Shown here: positions 36,046 to 44,903 of the stretch, piece after piece
How positions within the stretch are numbered: position 1 is the stretch's first letter
Layout: each line of letters starts with the position of its first letter
The notes under the pieces: generated by a model
Database searches by the model: none
What the model was told of the DNA's origin: nothing
The model's input: the letters and a program-made list of their open reading frames with translations, nothing else
Program-made: the position numbers and the translations under genes
From: Marinomonas profundimaris
Lineage (GTDB): Bacteria > Pseudomonadota > Gammaproteobacteria > Pseudomonadales > Marinomonadaceae
Assembly (NCBI RefSeq): GCF_000508165.1
Contig: NZ_AYOZ01000023.1
Coordinates: forward strand, 1-64,000
Reading direction: 5' to 3'
DNA length: 64,000 bases

Positions 36046-36723
36046 ATGATCAGTGGAAACCAAGCGATTCAAAATACAGGCCTAACTTTGCAAGGTTGTG
36101 GTTATAAGATCGACAACGATCGTGTCACGATATCCATTCAGCGCATAGCCAATGATCGAGACGGTGGAAACCTCAGTGGCACTTTGTGCCTGCAGTTATG
36201 TGCATTCGAGCAATATACTGAACGTCAAGTTGAAGCCATATTGGCGTCGACAACCATTGGGGAAATAAAAGGCCAGCATTGCCTTGTTGGTTGTGACTAC
36301 GATTTAATTTTCCAACCGCCAGCGGCAGGGGCCTGGCAATTCAGCCTACAACTTTGTGAATGGGATGGGGTTGCTTACACACTGTGTGACACCGTTTATT
36401 TCGACCTTTTTTATCAGGTGCCTGTCACACAAGCAGAAACCACAACCCAGCTTGACAACCCAATAACGCAAAGCCTGACACCTTCGCCAAAAGCACCAAC
36501 AGAAAAAAAAGGCGTAAAAAAAAACACCATTGGTTACTCCAATGGCTATGTCGCCATTAATAAGTCAAAGGTGGAGAAGCTTCTAAACGTGAAGGGTGTG
36601 CCTAAAAAAGTACTGGGGAAACTGGCTGCCGAGCGTCCTTTTCATTCGGAAAAGGCGGTTCTCAATGTCAAAGGAATGGGGCCAGCAATGTTAAGTAAAG
36701 TCCTCGCTGAATTAACGAAATAA
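36046..36723 (+). CDS. Helix-hairpin-helix protein of unknown function
   Basis: About 225 residues. Residues 1-125 form an all-beta-looking domain rich in Cys (seven by eye), which I do not recognise; a Thr/Pro/Lys linker follows (~130-165); the C-terminal ~60 residues hold two hairpin motifs (VEKLLNVKGVPKKVLGKL and AVLNVKGMGPAMLSKVL) typical of helix-hairpin-helix DNA-binding or assembly modules. AAGGA six bases before ATG 36046 favours it over ATG 36040. It lies alone between recG and the convergent lrp, 130 bp after recG. Confidence 0.75.
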   Translation: MISGNQAIQNTGLTLQGCGYKIDNDRVTISIQRIANDRDGGNLSGTLCLQLCAFEQYTERQVEAILASTTIGEIKGQHCLVGCDYDLIFQPPAAGAWQFSLQLCEWDGVAYTLCDTVYFDLFYQVPVTQAETTTQLDNPITQSLTPSPKAPTEKKGVKKNTIGYSNGYVAINKSKVEKLLNVKGVPKKVLGKLAAERPFHSEKAVLNVKGMGPAMLSKVLAELTK

Positions 36724-36768
36724 CGAGGCCGTACGCAACATCAATTCAAGCCCATAGTCCGTATTACT

Positions 36769-37245
36769 CTATGGAATATTAACCACTGTCGTACTTTTCA
36801 CTTCTTCCATGGCCACATAAGTACGCGACTCTCGTACGTGAGGCAGCGTCAATAGCGTTTCGCCTAACAGAAGACGATAGGTGTCCATATTCGATACACG
36901 AGCCTTAAGAAGGTATTCAAAATCCCCCGCAATCAGGTGACATTCTAAAATTTCAGGAATTTCCGCCACTGCGGTTTTGAATTCGTTAAAACCTTCTGGT
37001 GATGTTGTTTTGAGGCGTATTTCGACAAAAACAAGTAACCCTGCGTCAACTTTCTTCGGGTTTACCAAAGCACAATAACCCGTAATGTAACCATTGCGCT
37101 CTAAACGACGCACCCGTTCTAAACAAGGAGTGGCACTTAATCCTACTCGACTCGCCAATTCAACATTCGATAAACGGCCATTTATCTGCAGTTCACGTAG
37201 AATTTTTTTATCTAGGCGATCAAGCGGTTTTGCTGAGTTATCCAT
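36769..37245 (-). CDS. lrp: Leucine-responsive regulatory protein Lrp
   Basis: A 158-residue Lrp/AsnC-family protein. The N-terminal helix-turn-helix (ILRELQINGRLSNVELASRVGLSATPCLERVRRLER) and the C-terminal RAM domain (GDFEYLLKARV, LPHVRESRTYVAMEEVK) agree closely with E. coli Lrp itself, not just the wider family. It is a global regulator of amino-acid metabolism. It lies upstream of, and divergent from, the aap amino-acid transport operon across 543 bp, which may be among its targets. Confidence 0.9.
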   Translation of the reverse strand: MDNSAKPLDRLDKKILRELQINGRLSNVELASRVGLSATPCLERVRRLERNGYITGYCALVNPKKVDAGLLVFVEIRLKTTSPEGFNEFKTAVAEIPEILECHLIAGDFEYLLKARVSNMDTYRLLLGETLLTLPHVRESRTYVAMEEVKSTTVVNIP

Positions 37246-37425
37246 CTGATGTGGATCTCCTTACATGACTTCAATTGATGCTTAAGTCTACCATGCAGAT
37301 TACAAATTATGGAAAGCGCTTTATTCAATATATTTCATACGGTTATTTGAATGGATTACAAAAAAGCACCAAAATGTTGCGAAAAACTATTTCTGCACAA
37401 AATAGGACGCATTCGGCAAAAAAAC

Positions 37426-37440
37426 GCACCACACCTGTGC
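37426..37440. promoter_or_regulatory. NtrC-like enhancer site upstream of aapJ
   Basis: GCAC-7-GTGC (GCACCACACCTGTGC) keeps the half-site spacing of the NtrC consensus GCACCAnnnnTGGTGC but misses part of the right arm. It lies about 260 bp upstream of the sigma-54 element, a normal enhancer distance. It would make the operon respond to nitrogen limitation. Confidence 0.5.
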
Positions 37441-37684
37441 GCCAGCGAGGGTTGATACCCGCTACAACCCTTACCCTCAGCGACTTTGAAAAAAGTAACG
37501 CTTTTTAGAAAAAACACCAAATGCTCGTCTTGACTAATCTAAAAGTGCAAACAATGAGTACGCAACAACGCTACGCAGTCATTTTCTCCTTGACTCCACC
37601 TTCAAAGAGTAATTCTATAGGGGGATGTGATGACCTTTGTAGAGGAATCATCTACATATTCCAAACAACAAGAATAATTAAATG

Positions 37685-37701
37685 TTGGCATTAACTTTGC
37701 T
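37685..37701 (+). promoter_or_regulatory. Sigma-54 (-24/-12) promoter of aapJQMP
   Basis: TTGGCATTAACTTTGCT has GG and GC exactly ten bases apart and matches the flanking TTGGCA and TTGCT of the RpoN consensus. Transcription would begin about 12 nt further on, leaving a leader of roughly 75 nt before aapJ. Confidence 0.75.
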
Positions 37702-37788
37702 TTGATAAATCAATCAGATTTTAGGATCTGTTATTTAAAGTTCAGCAATATAACAACATATATAAAAACGCCTGGGAGGCTCAATATA

Positions 37789-38811
37789 ATGAAATCGAAT
37801 GTCGGTAAACTACTGTCTACTGCTGCAATCGCCGCCACTATCAGTGCTGGTGCAGCCGCATCTACTCTTGAAGATGTAAAAGCAAAAGGTTTTGTTCAAT
37901 GTGGTGTGAGCCAAGGCGTACCTGGTTTCTCAAATGCTGATTCAAGTGGTAACTGGACTGGTATCGATGTTGACGCTTGTCGCGCAACAGCAGCTGCTAT
38001 CTTCGGCGATGCTCAGAAAGTTAAATTCACTCCTCTTTCTGCAAAAGAACGTTTCACAGCGCTACAGTCTGGTGAAATCGACGTTCTTTCTCGTAACACG
38101 ACGTGGACTTACACTCGTGACACGTCTCTTGGTCTAGACTTCACTGCCGTTAACTTCTACGACGGTCAAGGCTTCATGGCTCGTAAAGATCTGGGTGTTA
38201 CTTCTGCCCTAGACCTTGACGGTGCAACCGTTTGTACAGAACAAGGTACAACGACTGAATTGAACATGGCTGACTTCTTCCGTAAGCACAAATTGTCTTA
38301 CGTTCCAGTTGTTGTTCAAAAAGCAGACGAAGCACTAGCAGCATACGCTTCTGGTCGTTGTGATGTATTCACAACAGATAAGTCTGGTCTAGCAGCTCAC
38401 CGTTCTAAACTAGCGGATCCAAGCGCTCACATCATTCTTGATGAAACAATCTCTAAAGAACCTCTAGGTCCTGTTGTGCGTCATGGCGACAACCAGTGGA
38501 AAGATATTGTGACTTGGGCAATGTTTGTACAGGTTAATGCTGAAGAAATGGGCATTTCCTCTAAAAACGTCGCTAAGATCAAAAGCGAAACAAATGATCC
38601 AGGTATCAAACGTTTACTAGGCGCTGAAGGCGACATGGGTGCTCAACTAGGCCTTCCTGCTGAATGGGCTTACAGCATCATCGCTGAAGTAGGTAACTAC
38701 GGCGAAGTGTTTGAACGTAACGTTGGACCATCTACTCCAGTAGGTCTTCCACGTGGTATTAACAAATTATGGACTGACGGTGGTGTAATGTACGCGCCAC
38801 CAGTACGTTAA
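37789..38811 (+). CDS. aapJ: General L-amino-acid ABC transporter, binding protein AapJ
   Basis: A 340-residue periplasmic binding protein with a signal peptide (MKSNVGKLLSTAAIAATISAGAAAS, cleaved near residue 25). LEDVKAKGFVQCGVSQGVPGFSNADSSGNWTGIDVDACRA is the family opening. GGGAGG lies 9 nt before the ATG at 37789; the upstream open frame (to 37702) spans the promoter and is not coding. Codon use (GGT, CGT, GAC/GAA-rich) suggests very high expression. Binds polar and other L-amino acids. A terminator-like hairpin separates it from aapQ. Confidence 0.92.
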   Translation: MKSNVGKLLSTAAIAATISAGAAASTLEDVKAKGFVQCGVSQGVPGFSNADSSGNWTGIDVDACRATAAAIFGDAQKVKFTPLSAKERFTALQSGEIDVLSRNTTWTYTRDTSLGLDFTAVNFYDGQGFMARKDLGVTSALDLDGATVCTEQGTTTELNMADFFRKHKLSYVPVVVQKADEALAAYASGRCDVFTTDKSGLAAHRSKLADPSAHIILDETISKEPLGPVVRHGDNQWKDIVTWAMFVQVNAEEMGISSKNVAKIKSETNDPGIKRLLGAEGDMGAQLGLPAEWAYSIIAEVGNYGEVFERNVGPSTPVGLPRGINKLWTDGGVMYAPPVR

Positions 38812-38843
38812 TACCTAAAAGCTACCTGCTTCGGGTATTTACC

Positions 38844-38875
38844 CAGCGGCTCTAAAATAGAGCCGCTGTGTTTTT
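38844..38875 (+). terminator. Attenuator-type terminator between aapJ and aapQ
   Basis: CAGCGGCTCT (38844-38853) and AGAGCCGCTG (38859-38868) form a perfect 10-bp stem with a 5-nt loop, followed by TGTTTTTC. As the permease genes have no other obvious promoter, read-through past it would set the excess of binding protein. Confidence 0.85.
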
Positions 38876-38923
38876 CCCCCCTTCCTTACACATCTGACGA
38901 GCATTTCAATTGCCTGAACCAAG

Positions 38924-40099
38924 ATGAGCGATAAAACTACTTCAAGTAATAAAAGCATTTTGAATGACGCCGGCACTCGCGCCCTGATCTTTCAAGTAGT
39001 GCTTCTAGCAGTGGTTGTTTTCGTAGGTTATTACTTATTTAGTAACTTACAAGCCAACCTAGCTGACCAAGGTATTTCTACTGGTTTTGCATTTTTAAAC
39101 CAACCAGCTGGATTTCCCGTTCTTATCCACCTAATTGATTACACAGAGGCTGACACCTACGGACGAGCGTTTGTTGTTGCCCTAATTAATACCGTTGTGA
39201 TTTCCTTAATGGGGATCGTTTTAGCAACCATTATTGGTGTTGTAATGGGCTTAGCCCGTCTATCTAATAACTGGTTGGTTGCGCGTTTAGCAACGGTCTA
39301 CGTTGAAACGTTGCGTAACATACCCTTGTTACTACAAATGTTTTTCTGGTATTTCGCGGTACTTGCAACCTTACCGATACCAAAAAACAGCATCATATTT
39401 GGGGATTTTTTCTTAAATAAACGCGGTATCTACTCTCCTAATCCAATCACTCAAGATGGATTTGGTATTGTCGTTGCTGGGTTTATCCTGTCTATTATTG
39501 CGTCTATCGCATTGATTGTTTGGGCGAAAAAACGCCAAACAAGAACAGGACTCTGGTTTCCTGCTTATTGGTCGTCTCTAGGATTAATCATCGTTATTAG
39601 CTTTTTAGCGTTGGCGGTATCCGGATTTCCTATCGAGTTTGATCTTCCACAGAAAAGTCGATTCAACGTCACTGGCGGTATGGTTCTTCCTCCAGAGTTT
39701 GTTGCGGTACTTGTCGCACTGTCTACTTATACCGGTGCCTTTATTGCCGAGATCGTTCGTGCGGGTATTATGTCGGTAAACTGGGGGCAAACTGAAGCGG
39801 CTCGTTCTTTGGGTCTAAAAGACAGTTTGACTCAGCGCCTGATTGTGTTGCCTCAAGCATTGCGCGTTATTATTCCACCGCTTACTAGCCAATTCCTAAA
39901 CTTAGCGAAAAACTCCTCTCTTGGTGCCGCTATTGCGTATCCAGAGTTGGTTGCCGTAGTGATGGGCACGACGCTTAACCAAACTGGTCAAGCGATTGAA
40001 AATATCGGTCTTTGTATGCTCGTTTACGGAACATTGAGTCTTACGATTTCAATATTCATGAACTGGTACAACAAAAAAATGTCATTAACAGAGCGCTAG
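38924..40099 (+). CDS. aapQ: General L-amino-acid ABC transporter permease AapQ
   Basis: A 391-residue inner-membrane protein, long for the HisM family as is usual for AapQ because of an extra loop and membrane segments between residues ~75 and 260. VYVETLRNIPLLLQMFFWYFAVLATLP is the family motif, and EAARSLGLKDSLTQRLIVLPQALRVIIPPL is the ATPase-contacting EAA loop. It forms the channel with AapM, encoded 10 nt downstream. Confidence 0.92.
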   Translation: MSDKTTSSNKSILNDAGTRALIFQVVLLAVVVFVGYYLFSNLQANLADQGISTGFAFLNQPAGFPVLIHLIDYTEADTYGRAFVVALINTVVISLMGIVLATIIGVVMGLARLSNNWLVARLATVYVETLRNIPLLLQMFFWYFAVLATLPIPKNSIIFGDFFLNKRGIYSPNPITQDGFGIVVAGFILSIIASIALIVWAKKRQTRTGLWFPAYWSSLGLIIVISFLALAVSGFPIEFDLPQKSRFNVTGGMVLPPEFVAVLVALSTYTGAFIAEIVRAGIMSVNWGQTEAARSLGLKDSLTQRLIVLPQALRVIIPPLTSQFLNLAKNSSLGAAIAYPELVAVVMGTTLNQTGQAIENIGLCMLVYGTLSLTISIFMNWYNKKMSLTER

Positions 40100-40109
40100 G
40101 AGGAAGAAC

Positions 40110-41210
40110 ATGGCTATTGAATTTAAACCATCACCAAGCCTTCCACCACCAGTGAATTCTGTTGGTGCGGTGGCGTGGGTTCGTCAAAATTTATTGTCGT
40201 CCCCACTTAACATTTTTTTAACGCTATTTAGCTTCTATATATTGTTTTTGCTTATCCCACCGGTTGTCGAATGGGGTATTGTCACAGCAACTTTTAGCGG
40301 TGCTTCTAAAGCTGATTGTACTGGAGCAGGTGCATGCTGGGCTTTCATTGGCGTGTACTTTGAACAGTTTATGTACGGCCTTTATCCTTCAGAAGAAACA
40401 TGGCGTATTAACTTAGCCTTGATTCTATTGGTGGTTTTGGTGGGTACGTTTGTGGTTAAGACCGTCAACAAACTCTACTTATCCATTGGGATTGTGGTTG
40501 TTTACCCTATCATTGCTTACTTTCTGTTTGCTGGTGGTGTATTCGGTCTTGAAGTGGTTGAAACATCTCTATGGGGTGGCTTGTTCTTAACCACGCTGTT
40601 GGGTGTGGTTGGTATTGTTGCTTCTTTTCCTTTGGGTGTTTTGTTGGCGCTAGGTCGTCAATCAAGCATGCCTATCGCGAAATCGGTTTGTATCGTTTTC
40701 ATCGAGACTATTCGTGCGGTTCCTTTGATCACTATCTTGTTCATGGCATCAGTAATGATTCCGTTGTTCTTGCCTGAAGGCATGAACTTCAACAAGCTTT
40801 TACGTGTTCTGATCGGTATTACCTTGTTCTCAGCTGCTTATATGGCAGAAGTTATTCGAGGTGGTTTACAAGCCATTCCGAAAGGCCAATACGAAGCCGC
40901 TGATGCAATGGGATTAACGTACTGGCAATCCATGGTCTTGGTCATTTTGCCACAAGCATTGAAATTGGTTATTCCAGGTATCGTAAACACCTTCATTGGT
41001 TTGTTTAAAGACACTACCCTTGTTTACATCGTGGGTATGTTCGATTTACTGGGTCGGATCCAAGCCGCTACGCATGATTCAAGCTGGCTAGGAACGACAA
41101 TTGAAGGTTATGCCTTTGCGGGATTTGTGTATTGGTTGGCCTGCTTTGGCATGTCACGCTACAGTATGAGAATCGAGCGTAAGTTAGAAACTGGGCACAA
41201 GCGAAATTAG
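40110..41210 (+). CDS. aapM: General L-amino-acid ABC transporter permease AapM
   Basis: A 366-residue polytopic permease. FIETIRAVPLITILFMASVMIPLFLPEGMNFNKLLR and the EAA loop QYEAADAMGLTYWQSMVLVILPQALKLVIPGIVNTF identify it. AGGAGGAAGAAC before the ATG is the strongest ribosome site in this operon. The proline-rich N-terminus (SPSLPPPVNSVG) is typical of AapM. It partners AapQ. Confidence 0.92.
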   Translation: MAIEFKPSPSLPPPVNSVGAVAWVRQNLLSSPLNIFLTLFSFYILFLLIPPVVEWGIVTATFSGASKADCTGAGACWAFIGVYFEQFMYGLYPSEETWRINLALILLVVLVGTFVVKTVNKLYLSIGIVVVYPIIAYFLFAGGVFGLEVVETSLWGGLFLTTLLGVVGIVASFPLGVLLALGRQSSMPIAKSVCIVFIETIRAVPLITILFMASVMIPLFLPEGMNFNKLLRVLIGITLFSAAYMAEVIRGGLQAIPKGQYEAADAMGLTYWQSMVLVILPQALKLVIPGIVNTFIGLFKDTTLVYIVGMFDLLGRIQAATHDSSWLGTTIEGYAFAGFVYWLACFGMSRYSMRIERKLETGHKRN

Positions 41211-41232
41211 TTAAGAATTTGAGGTCTTTATA

Positions 41233-42012
41233 ATGACAGATACAAATATGGCTCGTGCCCAACTAGAGCAGGGCGAATCAGCAATCATCGAATTTAACGA
41301 TGTAAATAAATGGTACGGTGATTTTCACGTATTAAAGAACATCAACTTCAGCATCAAAAAAGGCGAGCGTATCGTTGTCTGTGGTCCATCTGGTTCTGGT
41401 AAATCAACGATGACTCGTTGTATTAACCGTCTAGAAGAGCACCAGAAAGGAACGATCCTAGTCGACGGCGTTGAAATGAATGATAACTTGAAGAACATCG
41501 AAGCAATTCGTAAAGATGTAGGCATGGTTTTCCAGCACTTCAACTTATTCCCTCATTTGACCATTTTAGAAAACCTGACGTTAGCGCCAATCTGGGTACG
41601 TAAAATGCCTAAGAAACAAGCGGAAGAAATGGCGATGCATTACTTGGAACGCGTAAAAATCGCCAACCAAGCATTGAAATACCCAGGTCAGCTTTCTGGT
41701 GGTCAACAACAACGTGTGGCGATTGCTCGTGGCCTTTGCATGCAGCCTCGCATCATGTTGTTTGATGAGCCAACATCGGCACTTGATCCAGAAATGATCA
41801 AAGAAGTATTGGATGTTATGGTTCAATTAGCGGAAGAAGGCATGACCATGGTGTGTGTAACGCACGAAATGGGCTTTGCTAAAACCGTTGCTGACCGTGT
41901 TGTCTTTATGGACGCTGGGGAAATCGTTGAAGCCAATGAGCCTCACGAATTCTTCGATAATCCACAACATGACCGTACTCAAATGTTTTTAAGCCAAATT
42001 CTAAATCACTAA
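41233..42012 (+). CDS. aapP: General L-amino-acid ABC transporter ATPase AapP
   Basis: A 259-residue ABC ATPase. Walker A is GPSGSGKST, the signature is [15 protein letters not shown], Walker B is [15 protein letters not shown] and the switch His is in VTHEMGFA; all are canonical. [21 protein letters not shown] and the later [21 protein letters not shown] tail are typical of polar-amino-acid ATPases such as GlnQ and AapP. GAGG precedes the start. It closes the aap operon at a strong terminator. Confidence 0.92.
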   Translation: MTDTNMARAQLEQGESAIIEFNDVNKWYGDFHVLKNINFSIKKGERIVVCGPSGSGKSTMTRCINRLEEHQKGTILVDGVEMNDNLKNIEAIRKDVGMVFQHFNLFPHLTILENLTLAPIWVRKMPKKQAEEMAMHYLERVKIANQALKYPGQLSGGQQQRVAIARGLCMQPRIMLFDEPTSALDPEMIKEVLDVMVQLAEEGMTMVCVTHEMGFAKTVADRVVFMDAGEIVEANEPHEFFDNPQHDRTQMFLSQILNH

Positions 42013-42046
42013 TACGTTACTTGGTTTTAAAATCTGTTATATTGAC

Positions 42047-42071
42047 AAAAGCCCCTATAAGGGGCTTTTTT
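42047..42071. terminator. Terminator after aapP
   Basis: AAAAGCCCC (42047-42055) and GGGGCTTTTTT (42061-42071) form a GC-rich stem with a 5-nt loop and a T run, a standard intrinsic terminator. Confidence 0.9.
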
Positions 42072-42108
42072 ATTTCTGCCGTTTAACCATTGTTTTACAG
42101 GGAATTTT

Positions 42109-43377
42109 ATGGAGTCTTCTCAAGACCCTCAACCAAGCCAAAAGCTACGTGTTGTGCATTTAGCGGATCATACCGGTCGCTTGCAGGTTATTTTTCCTGA
42201 TAGCAATATGCTTGATATTTCTGCGGTATCTCGCATTACTAAACGACGCTTTGAGCCTGTGAGCAATTTTCACAGTTCTGGGGACCCTCTTATCCGGCCC
42301 AACAGTGTCACAACGATACTGGAAGCCAACATCCTTAAAGAGATGGCATTTTCAATTCGGACCAAAGTCAACGGGCACTACCACGACACAACCACAGAAG
42401 CCTTAAAAGACATGTTTTCTGGGCCTTTGAATCGCTTTGAGCCGATATCCATTGATACACAATTAATCAAACGCCCCGTCGACAATCATGAAGACGATGA
42501 AGAACAAATTCTTCAAGCACTTGGTCGTTTTCAATCTATTCGGCTGAAGCAGCGCTTAGAAGAAACATTGGAAATTCCGCCGTTACCGGCATCGTCACAT
42601 CGGATCATTCGCCTGTCTTCAGACGCCACAGCAGGCACCGATGACCTGTGTGATGTGATTGCCCTCGATCCCAGTTTAGCCGCTCAAGTCGTTAGCTGGG
42701 CGTCATCGCCCTACTATGGCGCTCCTGGTTCAATCGAATCGGTAGAAGACGCGATTATTCGAGTCTTAGGCTTTGATATGGTGATGAACTTGGCACTTGG
42801 CCTTTCCATGGGAAATGCTTTCCAGGCGCCTGAAGATGGCCCACGTCACTACGAAGATTTTTGGTTAGATTCAGTATCTAATGCCGTCTTAATGGAATCT
42901 TTGGTGAAAGCCATGCCGATGCAAAAACGACCAAAGCTGGGACACGCCTATCTTGCTGGGCTGCTGCATAACTTTGGTTACCTCGCCATCAGCACGATAT
43001 TGCCGCCACATTTTTCGATTCTTTCACGATACCAAGAAGCCAACGCTCACTTGTCTTCCGAATTGATAGAGATGCAAATTTTGCACTTTACGAAAGAACA
43101 ATTAGGCTCTTGGTTATTACGCTATTGGAGCCTGCCAGACAACATTTGGACCGCCATCCGATACAGTAAAAAACCACACTACTACGGTGAACACGCGATG
43201 TTGGCCAAGCTACTGTATACCGCATTTCAACTGCGTAATGACGAAGATCTCGACCCATCCGTTCTACAGGAAATAGGCTTATCGCTTGAAGAAGCGGAAG
43301 CCTGCCGTGACGCCGTGTATCAAAAGTCCGCTGAGTTACAAAAAATGGTCGTCTTAATCAATAAAATGAATGCCTAA
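42109..43377 (+). CDS. YbaK-like and HDOD domain protein
   Basis: A 422-residue cytoplasmic protein. Residues ~10-135 resemble the YbaK/aminoacyl-tRNA deacylase fold (LRVVHLADHTGRLQVIFPDSNMLDISAVSRITKRRFEPVS), and ~150-350 form an HDOD domain (LPPLPASSHRIIRLSSDATAGTDDLCDVIALDPSLAAQVVSWASSPYYG), an HD-like signalling domain without the metal site. The fusion occurs in many gammaproteobacteria with unknown role, possibly translation quality control or signalling. It follows the aap terminator and is 30 nt upstream of ubiC. Confidence 0.82.
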   Translation: MESSQDPQPSQKLRVVHLADHTGRLQVIFPDSNMLDISAVSRITKRRFEPVSNFHSSGDPLIRPNSVTTILEANILKEMAFSIRTKVNGHYHDTTTEALKDMFSGPLNRFEPISIDTQLIKRPVDNHEDDEEQILQALGRFQSIRLKQRLEETLEIPPLPASSHRIIRLSSDATAGTDDLCDVIALDPSLAAQVVSWASSPYYGAPGSIESVEDAIIRVLGFDMVMNLALGLSMGNAFQAPEDGPRHYEDFWLDSVSNAVLMESLVKAMPMQKRPKLGHAYLAGLLHNFGYLAISTILPPHFSILSRYQEANAHLSSELIEMQILHFTKEQLGSWLLRYWSLPDNIWTAIRYSKKPHYYGEHAMLAKLLYTAFQLRNDEDLDPSVLQEIGLSLEEAEACRDAVYQKSAELQKMVVLINKMNA

Positions 43378-43407
43378 CGGGTCGCTGCACAAAGGTCTCA
43401 CTGCATT

Positions 43408-43968
43408 ATGATATTAATGAACCCCACAGCGGCTCAGCAATTTGATTACCGCTGGGCGCCTATTCATCGCGTAAACAGAGTCAAGGTGCCCAATACGCTT
43501 TGGCCCTGGTTGGTGACTCAAGACTCTTTAACCGCGAAACTGCAGCATCTTGGCACATTAACAGTCGACGTCATCGACGACACATGGGGCGCGCCAACAG
43601 CACGGGAAAGAAAACGCCTCAAGTTACGACCCAGAGAAGCCGCACGAATTCGCACGGTATTACTCAAAGTCGATGGCAAAGCGGTGATTTACGCCCGCTC
43701 TATTATTCCCGCTAAATCGCTAAAAGGGCATTGGCGTCAAGTAAAGCGTTTGAAAAACAAACCCTTAGGCGGTTATTTATTTCAGCACCGAGCTCTGACT
43801 CGAAGTAACATAGAAATCACACAATTGCCCAAAAACATGTTCCCTAATCAACAAAATGCTTTATGGGCAAGACGCTCCGTGTTCCAACAATTTGGCCCCG
43901 GCATATTGGTAAATGAAGCGTTTTTTGAAGACATCAACCAATTGAAACCGCTGTTTGGATTCTTATGA
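43408..43968 (+). CDS. ubiC: Chorismate pyruvate-lyase UbiC
   Basis: A 186-residue enzyme, a little longer than the E. coli enzyme. It makes 4-hydroxybenzoate from chorismate, the first step of ubiquinone synthesis. WPWLVTQDSLTAKLQ and RTVLLKVDGKAVIYARSIIP match family motifs, including the Arg that binds chorismate. Its stop overlaps the ATG of ubiA by 4 nt, the usual ubiCA arrangement. Confidence 0.93.
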   Translation: MILMNPTAAQQFDYRWAPIHRVNRVKVPNTLWPWLVTQDSLTAKLQHLGTLTVDVIDDTWGAPTARERKRLKLRPREAARIRTVLLKVDGKAVIYARSIIPAKSLKGHWRQVKRLKNKPLGGYLFQHRALTRSNIEITQLPKNMFPNQQNALWARRSVFQQFGPGILVNEAFFEDINQLKPLFGFL

Positions 43969-44819
43969 GTAAGCTAAAAGATTACGCAGAACTAACAAGA
44001 TTTAACCGCCCTATTGGCTCTTTTCTATTAATGTGGCCAACATTATGGGCTCTATGGCTTGCCGCTGATGGCATGCCAGAATGGCATTTGGTCATCATTT
44101 TTGTATTGGGCGTTTTTAGTATGCGCTCAGCAGGTTGTGTGATTAATGATTACGCCGATAGAAACGTCGATGGTAACGTAGACCGTACAAAAAACCGCCC
44201 TTTACCATCCGGTCGTGTATCAGAAAAAGAAGCGCTTTTACTCTTTGCCGCACTCTCTGTTTTGAGCTTCATCTTGGTACTCTTCACCGATCTACAGACA
44301 ATTCTACTGTCGTTTGTCGGTTTAGGGCTGGCTGCTCTGTACCCTTTTATGAAGCGATATACCCATCTGCCTCAGCTTTTTCTCGGTTTGGCCTTTTCTT
44401 GGGCCATTCCAATGGCGTACAGTGCGCAAGGTGGCAATTTAACAAACCCTGAGCTTTGGATGCTGTTTGTTGCGAACTGCTTTTGGACCATCGCCTACGA
44501 CACGTATTACGCCATGACAGACCGACCTGATGACATTAAGATCGGGGTGAAATCCACCGCCATTTTATTTGGCCGATACGACTTTTTTGTCATTCTGTGC
44601 CTACAAGGATTAACGCTATCATTATTGACATGGATCGGCGTTTTAGCTGAATTACATTGGCCATACTTTGTGTCATTAATCGTTTGTATCGGGCTTTTTT
44701 ACCAGCAATACACACAAGCAAAAGAACGTGATAGACACGCTTGTTTTCGCTCTTTCTTAGACAATAACCGCGTAGGTTATTGTGTCTTTATTGGCTTGGT
44801 TGCAAACTATTTTATGTAA
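43965..44819 (+). CDS. ubiA: 4-hydroxybenzoate octaprenyltransferase UbiA
   Basis: A 284-residue inner-membrane protein with about eight hydrophobic segments. Both Asp-rich motifs are present: NDYADRNVDGNVDRTKNRPLPSGRV near residue 68 and DTYYAMTDRPDDIKIGVKSTA near residue 190, which bind prenyl diphosphate with Mg. It prenylates 4-hydroxybenzoate. Translation is probably coupled to ubiC. Confidence 0.95.
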   Translation: MSKLKDYAELTRFNRPIGSFLLMWPTLWALWLAADGMPEWHLVIIFVLGVFSMRSAGCVINDYADRNVDGNVDRTKNRPLPSGRVSEKEALLLFAALSVLSFILVLFTDLQTILLSFVGLGLAALYPFMKRYTHLPQLFLGLAFSWAIPMAYSAQGGNLTNPELWMLFVANCFWTIAYDTYYAMTDRPDDIKIGVKSTAILFGRYDFFVILCLQGLTLSLLTWIGVLAELHWPYFVSLIVCIGLFYQQYTQAKERDRHACFRSFLDNNRVGYCVFIGLVANYFM

Positions 44820-44831
44820 TATATGGCAAAG

Positions 44832-44859
44832 ATGTGACATTTTAACCAAACTGTCACAT
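44832..44859. promoter_or_regulatory. Inverted repeat in front of phoB
   Basis: ATGTGACA (44832-44839) and TGTCACAT (44852-44859) form a perfect 8-bp inverted repeat with a 12-nt AT-rich spacer, 44 nt before the phoB start. TGTCA is the core of the Pho box, but the PhoB consensus is a direct repeat of CTGTCAT and I find no correct direct repeat, so autoregulation by PhoB through this site is uncertain. Confidence 0.45.
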
Positions 44860-44903
44860 TGGGCCGCTTTAATGAAACCGTTCCTGAGATGAGGATAAAT
44901 CCT

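Larger units (their letters stand above)
37246..37788. other. Long regulatory gap between lrp and aapJ
   Basis: Short open frames here (for example 37275-37508) have no ribosome site and low-complexity composition, so I treat the gap as non-coding. It holds an NtrC-like palindrome (37426-37440), a weaker related half-match near 37395-37409, a sigma-54 promoter (37685-37701) and a 77-nt leader to aapJ. Confidence 0.75.

Noticed and set aside
37275..37508. 77-residue open frame between lrp and aapJ
   Set aside because: No ribosome site, unusual composition, and it overlaps the NtrC-like site; more likely regulatory DNA.
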